From the NCBI GenBank assembly GCA_016699755.1, contig CP065009.1, positions 1,364,001 to 1,428,000 on the forward strand: 64,000 bases of DNA. The letters are read 5' to 3'. Below the pieces are notes generated by a model, which saw only the letters and a list, made by a program, of their open reading frames with translations, ran no database searches and had not been told where the DNA came from. Source of the DNA: Candidatus Peregrinibacteria bacterium (lineage in GTDB: Bacteria; Patescibacteriota; Gracilibacteria; CAIRYL01; GCA-016699755). The first letter of the stretch is position 1. Each line of letters starts with the position of its first letter. The translations under genes were made by a program, and so were the position numbers. Shown here one piece after another: positions 9,101-17,269 of this stretch.

Positions 9101-11761
9101 CAAATTTCCTGCTCCTGTTACTCCGCTTTTTTCGGCAATAGGATAGCTCAAATCATCTGAGGTTGCCCCAAAGACGTAAAATTTATTGTCCTCAATGGGC
9201 TGTGGTCCTTCGGTGGTACATGCCCATTCTGTAATTGGAAAGACATCTTTCGCATCCTCTTCGGTTCCACCGTGCGCAAAAATTTCTTCCCATCCGTAGG
9301 CAATCCACCCAAGATCTGGCGACCAAGCGCGTCCCAAAAAGTGTCCTCCTTTATCGGCATCACACGAGATATCGGCGTCAATATCTGAATGATCTCCTTG
9401 ATTTCCTCCAAAGTCGTCAAGATAGCTCTGTTCGTCAAAATATATATATTTTCCAGAGCTTTCGATGAGTGCTTTTCCCGAAAGCTGTCCATCTTCATTG
9501 ATAACTCCATAATTGTTTGTGTCGCATTCGTTGTTAATGCCGAGAAATCCGGTATTATCTAAATTACAATGAAAGCGAATCCATCCAACTGTGTCGTTCC
9601 AAGCAAATCCTCGGAGATCATCCTGAAAAACAATAACACCGCCACTCGCCGGATTCATGTCAATCCATCCAACTGTGTCGTTCCAAGCAAATCGATTATT
9701 CGTAGAAATACTGTCAGGGGCAAAAAGTCGTTCTGGGGTAATGAGGGCAATATTCGCTGTTCCAATATTTCCAAGACGATCAAGAGCGCCTAAGATGGTG
9801 AGCGTTTTGTCAGCCGACTGAACGCAATCTCCGTCGGAATCACAAACTTCTATATGATAGGTGTATATTCCTGGAACAAGCGGACTGAGAGTATATTCCT
9901 GATACCCATTAAGGTGTTCGTAGCTGATCTGTTGGATAATGGTGGCGCCATCAAGAATAGTTGCTGTTGTGGTAACGCGTGCTCCATCTGGATCTTCTGC
10001 TCGCCAAGAAATTGTGGGGGCAGTATCAATAGTGTCTCCTCCATCTGGAATAACAAAATTGTTGTTATCGAGCATTTGAAAGTAATCTATTATTGGGTTC
10101 GCGTTACTAATAACAAATGTCTCTACCGGAGAAATATCTTGTAGTCCAAGAGAATCTTCTCCTACTATTCGCCACGAAAGTGTTCCTGACGGAAGATTAG
10201 AAGGGGGTGTGTACACATATTTCACCGTATTTTGTGCTTGTATGAAATATCCAGAAAAATTTGATGATTGAGGAAGAATGGTGCTGAAATTGTCATCAGA
10301 AATTTCTATTCGGTAGCGAATAGAATCACCACTATTTTCGGTAATGGTGAACACAAAAGGAGGTCTTCTGTTGTTAACCGTATAATCATCTCCATCGATA
10401 TTTTGAAGTCCCGCAGTTACGGTTTCTCCTCCAATAGGATAAATAAGTTCACTTGAAGGGGCATCATTCGGAATGGTGAAATACCATGGCGCACTAATGC
10501 CAGAAGAAAGGTTAAGATCATCAACGACTTCCACTGACCAACGGTAATCCCCAGGAAGAAGGGCATCGGTAAAAGTGTGGTCGTAGTTGGAACCGACATC
10601 AATATCCGCTGTGTTATGAAGAAAAGGGCTTCCCGGTGCTGGAGACCAGCTTCCGTCTGAAGCCTTTTGCTGAAGATACAAAGCATATCGAACCCGTATT
10701 CCTTCTGTTTTATCGAGATCGGCATCTTCATCATTCGGGCGAAAGGTAAGGGTTGGTGTTCTCGTAACAAGTGGAGAAAGACCATCGGGGTCGCTTGATG
10801 GGCTGATCAAAGTAACTGTTGGCGCATGGTTTACCGGAATGCGCCAGCTTGTTTGTGCCCAACTTGTTGTTTGTTGTGTCGGAAGCGTTTCGGTTGGCTG
10901 TAATACTGCTCCTGGATTGAGCTCCATGTAATTTCCAAAAGAGAGACTCCCAAAGTTTTCAGAATATGCGGTGCCATGAAAATATCCCTCTTCGTCGATA
11001 TACACCCCACCTTGATCATCAATGGGACCGAAAGAAATCCATCCAAAGTTTGGATTCCAAGCATTTCCAGAGAGATTTGCCCTCTGATCGCTTACTACCT
11101 CAACAGTGATGCCTCCCCCAGAATAGGGGGCTTGTAGGTCAATCCATCCACAACATTCTGACCAAATCATTCCTGTTACACGCGTATCACTCACATTCAC
11201 CCCTCCTCCATCGGAATTAAAATCTATTAAATTCCCCCATGGATCTTCTCCGTAGCGATGGGTGCCAAAATTTTCTCCCGCCATGAGACGAGTATCCACC
11301 TCGAGATTTCCAGAAATATCTCCATCTGATGTTCCGAGAATTGTAAAAACAATGGTTCCTGTTCCGTATTTATCGGAAACCGGCTCAATATCAAGTGAAA
11401 GCACTCCTCCGCTTGCGGTAAAATCATAACTGCTCAGTACGGTAATAGGAGCATCTCCGTAAGAAAGCGTTATTGCGCTATCACCATGAACAATAACTTC
11501 GTCTACCTCTCCACCAGTTGGTATAATGAGGGATGCTTGTACTTCAAAAGATCCAGAAATAGTGGTTGGACCAGAAAGATCAATCGTATCAGAGGTGGTT
11601 GTTTTTTGGTTTGTTCCGTAAAAAATACCTTCGTCTAGAGGAAAAGTGAATGCGCTCGCAGAATGGACAACAGGAAAGCAGAAAAAAAGAGATAGAGCTA
11701 TTCCAACTTTTTTTCCTATTCGCCAAAAAACACGAATCACGGCTAAATATTTTTTAAACAC
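6197..11761 (-). CDS. Giant secreted/surface protein with GWI repeats, Ig-like domains and Ca-binding-type Asp-rich segments
   Basis: About 1850 residues. The open frame runs back to 12004, but its first 81 codons overlap the rpsB promoter and leader and look non-coding. A start at the GTG at 11761 (or the GTG at 11740) gives a normal signal peptide: basic start, hydrophobic IALSLFFCFPVV, then HSASA-F. The mature part holds repeated motifs of the type AWNxxxGWIxF (nucleotides about 11160-10930, 9695-9565 and 9335-9290), Ig/fibronectin-like modules with Pro-rich boundaries (NHAPTVTLISP; NDAPSSELIYP), and near the C-terminus Asp-rich segments such as NDNNNDGNVDSTDGDG and DADGDGITND that resemble thrombospondin type-3/EF-hand Ca sites. 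No sortase motif, membrane anchor or enzyme motif was seen. Likely a surface or adhesive protein; the function is not known. Confidence 0.75.
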   Translation of the reverse strand: MFKKYLAVIRVFWRIGKKVGIALSLFFCFPVVHSASAFTFPLDEGIFYGTNQKTTTSDTIDLSGPTTISGSFEVQASLIIPTGGEVDEVIVHGDSAITLSYGDAPITVLSSYDFTASGGVLSLDIEPVSDKYGTGTIVFTILGTSDGDISGNLEVDTRLMAGENFGTHRYGEDPWGNLIDFNSDGGGVNVSDTRVTGMIWSECCGWIDLQAPYSGGGITVEVVSDQRANLSGNAWNPNFGWISFGPIDDQGGVYIDEEGYFHGTAYSENFGSLSFGNYMELNPGAVLQPTETLPTQQTTSWAQTSWRIPVNHAPTVTLISPSSDPDGLSPLVTRTPTLTFRPNDEDADLDKTEGIRVRYALYLQQKASDGSWSPAPGSPFLHNTADIDVGSNYDHTFTDALLPGDYRWSVEVVDDLNLSSGISAPWYFTIPNDAPSSELIYPIGGETVTAGLQNIDGDDYTVNNRRPPFVFTITENSGDSIRYRIEISDDNFSTILPQSSNFSGYFIQAQNTVKYVYTPPSNLPSGTLSWRIVGEDSLGLQDISPVETFVISNANPIIDYFQMLDNNNFVIPDGGDTIDTAPTISWRAEDPDGARVTTTATILDGATIIQQISYEHLNGYQEYTLSPLVPGIYTYHIEVCDSDGDCVQSADKTLTILGALDRLGNIGTANIALITPERLFAPDSISTNNRFAWNDTVGWIDMNPASGGVIVFQDDLRGFAWNDTVGWIRFHCNLDNTGFLGINNECDTNNYGVINEDGQLSGKALIESSGKYIYFDEQSYLDDFGGNQGDHSDIDADISCDADKGGHFLGRAWSPDLGWIAYGWEEIFAHGGTEEDAKDVFPITEWACTTEGPQPIEDNKFYVFGATSDDLSYPIAEKSGVTGAGNLACVNGVGGTNIAVHRMLPNPTDNNSNGTIEDSETWDYALDVTDFSIGCENPDGNTDGKLWITISDGVHGSNTTPGIYRISGVIGDSNGNNLELPTDENSENTHNFENEWIFQVVAGVPDLTHGDTIAIAKFDSNGLLSENLSLVADGDDTTKVILTPYDAFGNPVIKEYKYQDSEKDVIKTVKLRSVFHDTIKIDQIEPTTSPIRNAVTFSTPQQEAGAPIFDGSSNTPAIFYLQNTDAAAPTIITEFSSVAPTGKSNTIELSRIEVSVEQKLPSTEPLSVGQTDDWSPEVFTNQTFSYRPIFESTTLNFADFANLENVENELLLKFQNNSNIVDIDAFDWAGALRTKLSGLPAGTVFRDTHLLWDNPETQTLRNDYYQEVSSISTSYLPGMLSLFQNTLLKKLGEKVTEIVGQSLNYTITDRKFPSIDAGAEFSFSLIATPDTSEEIEGEQTEFLQYFAWNTGEKVVKYPLIESQRLTAPGGLRVSVSGSVHGDQINESGIVGESSAFSEFSVVGQIYERRDIRKILYENYREITGNLTPEPNNGTIDTQKETIEGWDDLDFLRNSENNRSLQDGKVIWFVNNDTTNQNTNLSVILGKPVGTGIGKWDPLQDFGEGDSFHILPASAGEQPYTITVIVYGGNLYIRNNIYTSSSSNIGFIVLSSQEARADCYKSPKGGRCGKEGNIFIHPDVTHIEGVFYADGSVMSSNDNNNDGNVDSTDGDGIIQEDEIIDGFTSEADRVDFSNQLYVKGSFASQNITGTLGVQGGDVELPSEVLLPRDCGSPPTIEGCGTTTDQKKAAQRFDLSYLRQYRLLNVFTDADGDGITNDKDCDSIPEEDRETSGCICTDDQCYNPSCEDAYEETKSPLPSDCVPLFVGKTTTGEGRCAAGTKWCPPGITGEKYNIDCSDISTDLGGGITPANICSTGGDDVANQKAEAALVIEYDPKVKKLTPVGMNLPPVVNFEKQ
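9578..9693. repeat. Exact 32-bp direct repeat inside the giant surface-protein gene
   Basis: Two identical 32-bp copies lie at 9578-9609 and 9662-9693, 84 bp (28 codons) apart and in frame. They encode the repeated peptide RFAWNDTVGWI / GFAWNDTVGWI. Other GWI repeats of the gene have diverged, so this pair is a recent duplication or is kept alike by gene conversion. Confidence 0.9.
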
Positions 11762-11922
11762 GCCGCTTATGATTTTTTCCCTTTCTGTAGAAGAAAAGAG
11801 TGTTTTTGTGTGTTTGTTTCTCTGCACGCCAAGAGACAAAAAGAGGACAATAATCTTGCTATTGTATCTCTTTTTTTGTTTTTTCTCAAGTTTCAAGTGT
11901 TCCTTGCTAGAGCATGAAAAAC

Positions 11923-11950
11923 TTGCATTCCTCTGTCTTCTTGGTAAAAT
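11923..11950 (+). promoter_or_regulatory. Candidate promoter of the rpsB operon
   Basis: TTGCAT at 11923-11928, a 16-bp spacer, then TAAAAT at 11945-11950. It would give an rpsB leader of about 120 nt, long for this window, so leader control of ribosomal protein S2 is possible. Confidence 0.45.
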
Positions 11951-12078
11951 GCTCGCCGTTCTATGACCGTTTCGGACGAACAAAAATCCTCCCCGCACGT
12001 TCACAAGTTCTCTATGTGAAAGGCAGGGTAGCCCTCCGAAACTGCGATCACAAGGATTTTTATTTCTTCATATTTTTC

Positions 12079-12768
12079 ATGAGTACATCAGAAAAACTTA
12101 TCCGCGAGCTTGCGGAGAACGCTTGTCACTTTGGACACAAAACGAGTCGTTGGAATCCAAAAGTGGAGTCCTTTTTGTGGGGGAAAAAGGGTGGAGTGCA
12201 TATTTTTGATCTTCAAAAAACGGCAGAGGGGCTTGAGCGTATTCTCAGGATAGTTGCAGAAATGGTGCGCGACAAAAAAACTATCCTCTTTGTTTCAACA
12301 AAACCTCAGACAAAATCCATTCTTCAGGAAATGAATCAAGGAGCTGGTGTACCAGTTGTTCTTGAGAAATGGGTTGGTGGACTTTTGACAAATTTTGAAA
12401 CAGTAAAAGGTCGAATTCGTCGTCTCAAAGATATTCGAGAAATGATTGAGACAGGAGAAATTGAAAAGTTTCCAAAAAAAGAACAATCTCAAATTCGAAA
12501 AGAAGGCGAAAAATTAGAAATCGCCTTTGGAGGAATTGTAAATCTCTATCGTCTTCCCGATGCCCTGTTTATTATTGATGGTGCACGAGATGTTATTGCC
12601 ATTCGGGAGGCAAATCACTTGGATATTCCCGTCTATGGAATTCTCGATAGCAATGTCGATCCACAAGGATACACCGATTTTATTCCCGCAAACGATGATG
12701 CGGTAACGTCTCTCAGTTTTTTGCTCGGGAAGGTGTATGAAATTTTGAAATCCGAAAAATCATCATGA
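12079..12768 (+). CDS. rpsB: 30S ribosomal protein S2
   Basis: The 229-residue protein starts MSTSEKLIRELAENACHFGH and shows the uS2 hallmarks: FGHKTSRWNPKVESFLWG near the start, the WVGGLLTNFETV segment, and a C-terminal stretch LPDALFIIDGARDVIAIREA followed by IPVYGILDSNVDP. The frame is open further upstream to 11914, but conservation begins at the ATG at 12079. Family role: binds late to the 30S head and recruits S1, whose gene is also in this window at 34544. The stop overlaps the next start by 4 bp (ATGA), showing a translationally coupled operon. No Shine-Dalgarno sequence precedes the start. Confidence 0.97.
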   Translation: MSTSEKLIRELAENACHFGHKTSRWNPKVESFLWGKKGGVHIFDLQKTAEGLERILRIVAEMVRDKKTILFVSTKPQTKSILQEMNQGAGVPVVLEKWVGGLLTNFETVKGRIRRLKDIREMIETGEIEKFPKKEQSQIRKEGEKLEIAFGGIVNLYRLPDALFIIDGARDVIAIREANHLDIPVYGILDSNVDPQGYTDFIPANDDAVTSLSFLLGKVYEILKSEKSS

Positions 12769-13421
12769 ATGAGGCAGAAAAACGCTTCCAAGATGACAAT
12801 GGCATGACCTCCCAGGCGGCATGGGAATGCGTTCTGAATTGGTCAAAAGAAAAAAATTTTTCCGCCGCAAAAGAGGGGTGTCATGTTCTTCTTCAGTTTT
12901 TTCCAGAGCGATCAGAAGTGAAACACTTTCTCGATCGTCTCGAAAAGGAGGAGGCGGAAGTAATGGAAAAAACAGCTCCTTCAGAAGGTTTGAATGGACA
13001 GCAAAATGGTCACACAGAATCCAAAAAGAAAGGGTCGTTTTTTGAAAAAATTCAAACAATACTTCCCAAACAAGAATCACTTCCAGGTGTTGAGTATCCA
13101 ACAGAAAATGAACGCCTTGCAGCAACAGTTTCGTACTTGTGGATACTTTTTGTTGTTCCTCTTTTTCTCTCTCGAGAATCACGTTTTGTTCAGTTTCATG
13201 CTTGGCAAGGAATGGTGCTTACCGTGGGTGTTCATCTTTTTCTTATTGTTTTTGGGGGGCTGTTTCACGCTATTGGAATTAGTATTCTCGCAAGTCTTCT
13301 TTATTTTTTGGTTTTTCTTGTGTATATCGTTGGTGGTGTTTCCGCTTATACGGGAAAATGGAATCATCTTCCGCTGATTTTTCCTCTCTCGGAACGTCTT
13401 CAAAAAATTTTTTCCGAATAA
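12765..13421 (+). CDS. DUF4870/Tic20-like membrane protein inserted between rpsB and tsf
   Basis: The 218-residue protein has a soluble charged N-terminal half (about residues 1-100, Lys/Glu-rich, with a tetratricopeptide-like start) and a C-terminal half with three or four membrane helices. The latter contains ERLAATVSYLWILFVVPLF, then SRFVQFHAWQGMVL, the signature of the DUF4870/Tic20-like family, then GGVSAYTGKW near the end. The function of that family is unknown; members often sit near protein-export or stress genes. The start overlaps the rpsB stop by 4 bp and the gene ends 20 bp before tsf, so it is expressed with the translation genes. In most bacteria rpsB and tsf are neighbours, so this insertion is a local feature. 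Confidence 0.72.
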   Translation: MNEAEKRFQDDNGMTSQAAWECVLNWSKEKNFSAAKEGCHVLLQFFPERSEVKHFLDRLEKEEAEVMEKTAPSEGLNGQQNGHTESKKKGSFFEKIQTILPKQESLPGVEYPTENERLAATVSYLWILFVVPLFLSRESRFVQFHAWQGMVLTVGVHLFLIVFGGLFHAIGISILASLLYFLVFLVYIVGGVSAYTGKWNHLPLIFPLSERLQKIFSE

Positions 13422-13441
13422 TTTTCTTTTTTCTCTCAGAA

Positions 13442-14212
13442 ATGACTGATATTTCCGCAAAGAGTGTAATGGAGCTTCGACAAAAAACAGGTGTTTCTAT
13501 GATGGCATGTAAATCTGCTCTTCAGGAGGCAGAGGGAGATACAGAGAAGGCGATAGAAATTCTCCGAAAAAAAGGCGCAATGACAGCAGAAAAGAAATCA
13601 GGAAGGGTGACAGCGGAAGGAGCTATTGCTGTTTCTGGTCGTGCGCTTGCTTCTGTTCGCTGTGAAACTGACTTTGTTGCTCGTAGCGAAGGTTTTCGCA
13701 AATTTGTTCAAGAGCTTGCCGACAAGGCAAGTACCGATGGAGTGGAAAAAGCAAAAGAGCACTTTGAAGAGAAGAAGAACGAAATGATTGCAGTGGTAGG
13801 AGAAAATCTTTTGCTTGGTGATGTTGCTGTTATCCCAGAAGGAGACACTGTGGGAAGCTATATTCACTCGAATGCAAAAGTCGCCTCTGTTGTTGCGCTT
13901 ACAGGAGGAACAGAAGAAGTGGCAAAAGATATTGCGATGCACGTTGTGGCGAATTCTCCAAAAGTGATAGAGCCAGCAGATATCGAAGACAAAGAGGTGG
14001 CAAAGGAGAAAGAAATTTGGAAAGAGCAACTTATACAAGAAGGGAAATCAGAAGAAATTATAGAAAAAATTCTCCTTGGAAAAGAGAAGAAATATCGAGA
14101 GGAACAGGCAATTCAGACTCAACCGTTTGTAAAAAACCCAGATGTACTCATAAAAGATTATGTTGCCTCTGAAAATGCTGTTATCGAATCATTTTCTCGC
14201 GCCGAGGTATAA
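13442..14212 (+). CDS. tsf: Translation elongation factor Ts
   Basis: The 256-residue nucleotide-exchange factor for EF-Tu opens with a UBA-like domain (SAKSVMELRQKTGVSMMACK) and then the conserved TDFVARSEGF region (RCETDFVARSE) that contacts EF-Tu. Next comes the dimerisation/core domain with MHVVANSPKVI, and the tail has the family's QPFVKNPDVLIKDYV segment. The open frame extends to 13358 but homology starts at the ATG at 13442, just after a pyrimidine-rich tract. It is the third gene of the rpsB operon and is followed after 5 bp by homoserine dehydrogenase, not by the usual pyrH-frr. Confidence 0.97.
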   Translation: MTDISAKSVMELRQKTGVSMMACKSALQEAEGDTEKAIEILRKKGAMTAEKKSGRVTAEGAIAVSGRALASVRCETDFVARSEGFRKFVQELADKASTDGVEKAKEHFEEKKNEMIAVVGENLLLGDVAVIPEGDTVGSYIHSNAKVASVVALTGGTEEVAKDIAMHVVANSPKVIEPADIEDKEVAKEKEIWKEQLIQEGKSEEIIEKILLGKEKKYREEQAIQTQPFVKNPDVLIKDYVASENAVIESFSRAEV

Positions 14213-14217
14213 GAAGC

Positions 14218-15480
14218 ATGCTTTCTACAAAGGTTGCCATTTTCGGTCATGGAAATATTGGCGGAGGTGTTTCGCGCATTCTTCTTGCCGATCAAAAGCG
14301 AATAGAACAAGAGTACGGCGTGCATATAGAGCTTGTTGCCATTTGTACAAAAGATCCTGAGCCAGATCTCGATTTTGCCAAACAATATCACCATCTTTTT
14401 GTGGAAGCAGAGGATGTTTTTCAGAGAGAGGATATTTCCATTGTTTGTGAAACTATTGGAGGAGTTGGAGTGGCAAAAACTTTTGTGCAAAAAGCACTCG
14501 AATCGGGAAAACATGTGGTGACGGCAAATAAAAAACTCATTGCAGAACATTTTGAGGAACTTTCTGATACAGCACAGAAAAACAATGTTCACCTTCTCTT
14601 TGAAGCGGCGGTTGGCGGGGGGATTCCTCTTCTTTCTACAATCTCTCAGGGGCTTTCGGGAGATGTTATTCAGAAAATAGAAGGAATTATGAATGGAACA
14701 ACCAATTTTATTCTCACTGACATGGGGAATTCTGGGGCAGATTTTCAAGAATCCCTTCAAAAAGCGCAAAAAAGTGGGTTTTCCGAAGCAGATCCGACGG
14801 ATGATGTTGAGGGGTACGACACCACTTCAAAACTCTCTATTCTCATCGCAAAAGCCTTTGGAAGATACATTCCTCCGAAAGATATTCCTCGGCTTGGAAT
14901 TTCTCGAGTTACCGCGGCAGATTTTCTGTATGCGGAAATTCTCAAGAAAAAAATAAAGCTCCTTGTTCATGCTGAGCAGAAGGAGGATGGGGTAATTGCA
15001 GAGGTGAGTCCCGTGCTTTTACCAGAGTCATCCTCCATTGCCCATGTTGATGGTGTGCTCAATGCTCTTCGTCTTACTGGAAAATATAATACTGCCGGAA
15101 ATATGTTTGTTGGAGAAGGTGCAGGGCGATTCCCAACTGCCGCTGCACTTGTTTCGGATATGATTTCTATCGCTCGTGGCTCTCCCAATCCTTGCACAGA
15201 AGTCGCTTCGGGTTCTTGTCTTTCCCCATCAAAACGCGCTTACTATTTTCGGTTTTTGGTGAATGATCGCCCCGGACTTGTAGGAGAAATTGGGGTGATT
15301 TTTGGGAAATATGGTATCTCCATTGATGCTGTTCATCAGGCAGAAGGGCAATCGGGAGATATTCATTTTGTTATTACCACCTTTCCAGTAGAGTGGGATT
15401 TTTTGAAATCCGCAAGAAAAGAAATAGAAGCCTGCTCCTTTCATGTTGAGCCACCTTTTGTTCTGCCAATTTGGAAATAA
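14218..15480 (+). CDS. hom: Homoserine dehydrogenase
   Basis: This 420-residue enzyme reduces aspartate semialdehyde to homoserine with NAD(P)H, on the way to threonine and methionine. The N-terminal Rossmann fold shows VAIFGHGNIGGGV. The catalytic domain keeps ANKKLIAEH (catalytic Lys region), the signature IMNGTTNFIL, and EADPTDDVEGYDTTSKL. The last 80 or so residues form an ACT regulatory domain (NDRPGLVGEIGVIFGKYG), so feedback control by an amino acid, usually threonine, is likely. It lies 5 bp after tsf in the same operon. No aspartokinase, asd, thrB or thrC occurs in the window. The 3' end faces the cupin gene with a 3-bp gap. Confidence 0.95.
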   Translation: MLSTKVAIFGHGNIGGGVSRILLADQKRIEQEYGVHIELVAICTKDPEPDLDFAKQYHHLFVEAEDVFQREDISIVCETIGGVGVAKTFVQKALESGKHVVTANKKLIAEHFEELSDTAQKNNVHLLFEAAVGGGIPLLSTISQGLSGDVIQKIEGIMNGTTNFILTDMGNSGADFQESLQKAQKSGFSEADPTDDVEGYDTTSKLSILIAKAFGRYIPPKDIPRLGISRVTAADFLYAEILKKKIKLLVHAEQKEDGVIAEVSPVLLPESSSIAHVDGVLNALRLTGKYNTAGNMFVGEGAGRFPTAAALVSDMISIARGSPNPCTEVASGSCLSPSKRAYYFRFLVNDRPGLVGEIGVIFGKYGISIDAVHQAEGQSGDIHFVITTFPVEWDFLKSARKEIEACSFHVEPPFVLPIWK

Positions 15481-15483
15481 AAT

Positions 15484-15750
15484 CTACCCTCCAAACTGGT
15501 AGCGTTTTCGAATAGGTTCGGTGATTTTCCATGTGCACTTGAGTCCCTTAGGAAACATCACAAAATCTCCAACACCAAACGAAACAGACTCTCCTTCTTC
15601 GGGAGTCACGGTTGCGCTTCCTTCAAGAATAAAACAGGTTTCAGGCGTATCATATTTCCAATGAAACTCCGAGATTTCTTTTGACCACACTGACCAATCT
15701 TCAGATTTCTTTCGGTCTTCTTCGGTTGCCGGACGGACGAGAATGTTCAT
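15484..15750 (-). CDS. Small cupin-domain protein (DUF861/EutQ-like)
   Basis: The 88-residue single-domain beta-barrel shows the Cupin_3 (DUF861) pattern: CFILEGSATVTPEEGE, then VSFGVGDFVMFPKGLKCTW, then WKITEPIRKRY. The second motif keeps the typical GDxxxxPxG shape, but the usual metal-binding His residues of motif 1 are largely missing, so catalysis is doubtful and a small-molecule-binding role is possible. It is convergent with hom and 30 bp downstream of the exchanger gene on the same strand. The substrate is not known. Confidence 0.78.
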   Translation of the reverse strand: MNILVRPATEEDRKKSEDWSVWSKEISEFHWKYDTPETCFILEGSATVTPEEGESVSFGVGDFVMFPKGLKCTWKITEPIRKRYQFGG

Positions 15751-15780
15751 GATAAGAAAAAAAAGAAAAGCGCTGATCTT

Positions 15781-16785
15781 CTAAAGAATTCCAAAAGTTC
15801 CTCCGAGAAATGCGAGAAAAATGGCGATTGCCATACAGCCTTCCCATACGCGAAATCGATTATCAAGTGCAGAAAATACAAAAAATAATGTTGCAATTGC
15901 TAAAAAGGGGAGTCCGGTGAAGAGTGTTGTTTCTGAAACAGAGAGTGGGGCAATGAGTCCCGAAATTCCCAAAATACCAAGACTATTGGAGATATTTGAT
16001 CCCAAAATATTCCCAATGGCGAGGGAAGGGTTTTTCTTTTTCATTGCCATAATTGAGACAAATATTTCAGGAAAACTGGTTCCTATCGCAAGGAGCACCA
16101 TAGAGGCAACGTCTCGGGAAATTCCTAGTGCTGGACTAAGTTCAATCAGGCTTCCAATGGTGAGGTCGGAAGCAATAATAATGCCAGTACCGCTTACAAC
16201 AAGAAAAGCCACCATTATCCATGGATCTTGTCCTTTCATTAATTTTTTTTCGCGTTTCTCTTCTTCACGAATATCATCTCTTTGGCTTTTATCGAGTACA
16301 GAGAAGGCAAGAAAAACTCCAAACATCAAAAGGAGAATAAAACCTTCTCCACGCGAAAGCACTCCATCGGACAAAAAGAAAATAGTCAGTGCAGTGCTTC
16401 CAAATAAAAAAGGAAGATCGTTATCTTGCAATTCTCGCTCCACTTTTATTACCCAAAAGAGGCTCGCAATGCCGGCTCCCAAAAGAATATTGGCGACATT
16501 TGATCCTACTACATTTCCGGTGACAATTTCGGTGAGATCATTTTTTGGGGTAGATTTGAGAACAGAAACGAGAGATGTTGCGAGTTCTGGAAGGCTGGTG
16601 CCAATTCCCACAATAGTAATTCCAATAATAAAATGAGGAATTCTTAAATAAAATCCAAGACGCTCCGCATATTCAATAAAATAATCTGCGCTCTTCACGA
16701 GCATAATGAGCGAAATGAGGAATACAAAAAATGAGGAAATTAAAAGAGTAGATTCTGGGAAGAGGGAGAAGAGAAACTCAGACAC
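15781..16785 (-). CDS. Na+/Ca2+ exchanger family (CaCA, YrbG-like) antiporter
   Basis: The 334-residue integral membrane protein has about ten predicted helices and the two inverted alpha-repeats that define CaCA exchangers: VGIGTSLPELATSL with GNVVGSNVANILLG in the first half, AIGTSFPEIFVSI with GNILGSNISNSLGI in the second. The acidic and GxxxGSNxxN residues that bind cations are present in both. A charged cytoplasmic loop (DKSQRDDIREEEKREKKL) separates the halves. Family role: exchange of Ca2+ or other cations for Na+ or H+; the exact ions cannot be read from the sequence. It is divergent from the YjbQ gene, with 86 bp between the starts. Confidence 0.92.
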   Translation of the reverse strand: MSEFLFSLFPESTLLISSFFVFLISLIMLVKSADYFIEYAERLGFYLRIPHFIIGITIVGIGTSLPELATSLVSVLKSTPKNDLTEIVTGNVVGSNVANILLGAGIASLFWVIKVERELQDNDLPFLFGSTALTIFFLSDGVLSRGEGFILLLMFGVFLAFSVLDKSQRDDIREEEKREKKLMKGQDPWIMVAFLVVSGTGIIIASDLTIGSLIELSPALGISRDVASMVLLAIGTSFPEIFVSIMAMKKKNPSLAIGNILGSNISNSLGILGISGLIAPLSVSETTLFTGLPFLAIATLFFVFSALDNRFRVWEGCMAIAIFLAFLGGTFGIL

Positions 16786-16871
16786 AGCAATGTTGAAAAA
16801 GGAACATTTTCTATTTTCTCGGAAAGAAGGAGTGTTTGCAAAGAAATGTGTTTTTTCGGGAAAATGTACCC

Positions 16872-17267
16872 ATGAAAATGTTCTCGTTTTTTACTTCGGA
16901 AAAATCGGAATGGCACGAGCTCACTTCTGATCTCGGAAGAGTTCTCACAGAAGAACATTGGAATTCTGGAATACTCCTCATATTCTCACCACATACTACT
17001 GGCAGTATTTTGCTCAATGAAAATTGCGATCCAGATGTTCAGCGAGATTTCTTGCTCAAAATGAACGAAGTATTTGCAGATGATCCACGATTTCGTCATA
17101 TCGAAGGAAATTCCGACGCACACATAAAAACATCACTCACCGGAGCTTCTGCTTGCATTCCCGTGGAAAATGGAAAGCTGATGCTCGGAACATGGCAAGG
17201 CGTCTTTTTTTGTGAATGGGATGGACCCAGAAATCGAAAGGTGTTTCTCCAATTTGTTGGTTCATAA
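16872..17267 (+). CDS. YjbQ/UPF0047 family protein
   Basis: This 131-residue member of the YjbQ (UPF0047) family keeps the conserved SPHTTGSILLNENCDPDVQ segment, then HIEGNSDAHIKTSLTG and LGTWQGVFFCEWDGPR. The His and Glu/Asp residues of these motifs form the family's putative active site, for which weak thiamine-phosphate-synthase activity has been reported in some members; the physiological role is uncertain. Homology favours the ATG at 16872, although the frame is open from 16836. The gene is followed after 2 bp by a decayed hydrolase reading frame. Confidence 0.9.
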   Translation: MKMFSFFTSEKSEWHELTSDLGRVLTEEHWNSGILLIFSPHTTGSILLNENCDPDVQRDFLLKMNEVFADDPRFRHIEGNSDAHIKTSLTGASACIPVENGKLMLGTWQGVFFCEWDGPRNRKVFLQFVGS

Positions 17268-17269
17268 AA

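Noticed and set aside
11762..12004. N-terminal extension of the giant surface protein
   Set aside because: It overlaps the rpsB promoter and leader and would bury the signal peptide behind 80 residues of basic, unconserved sequence.
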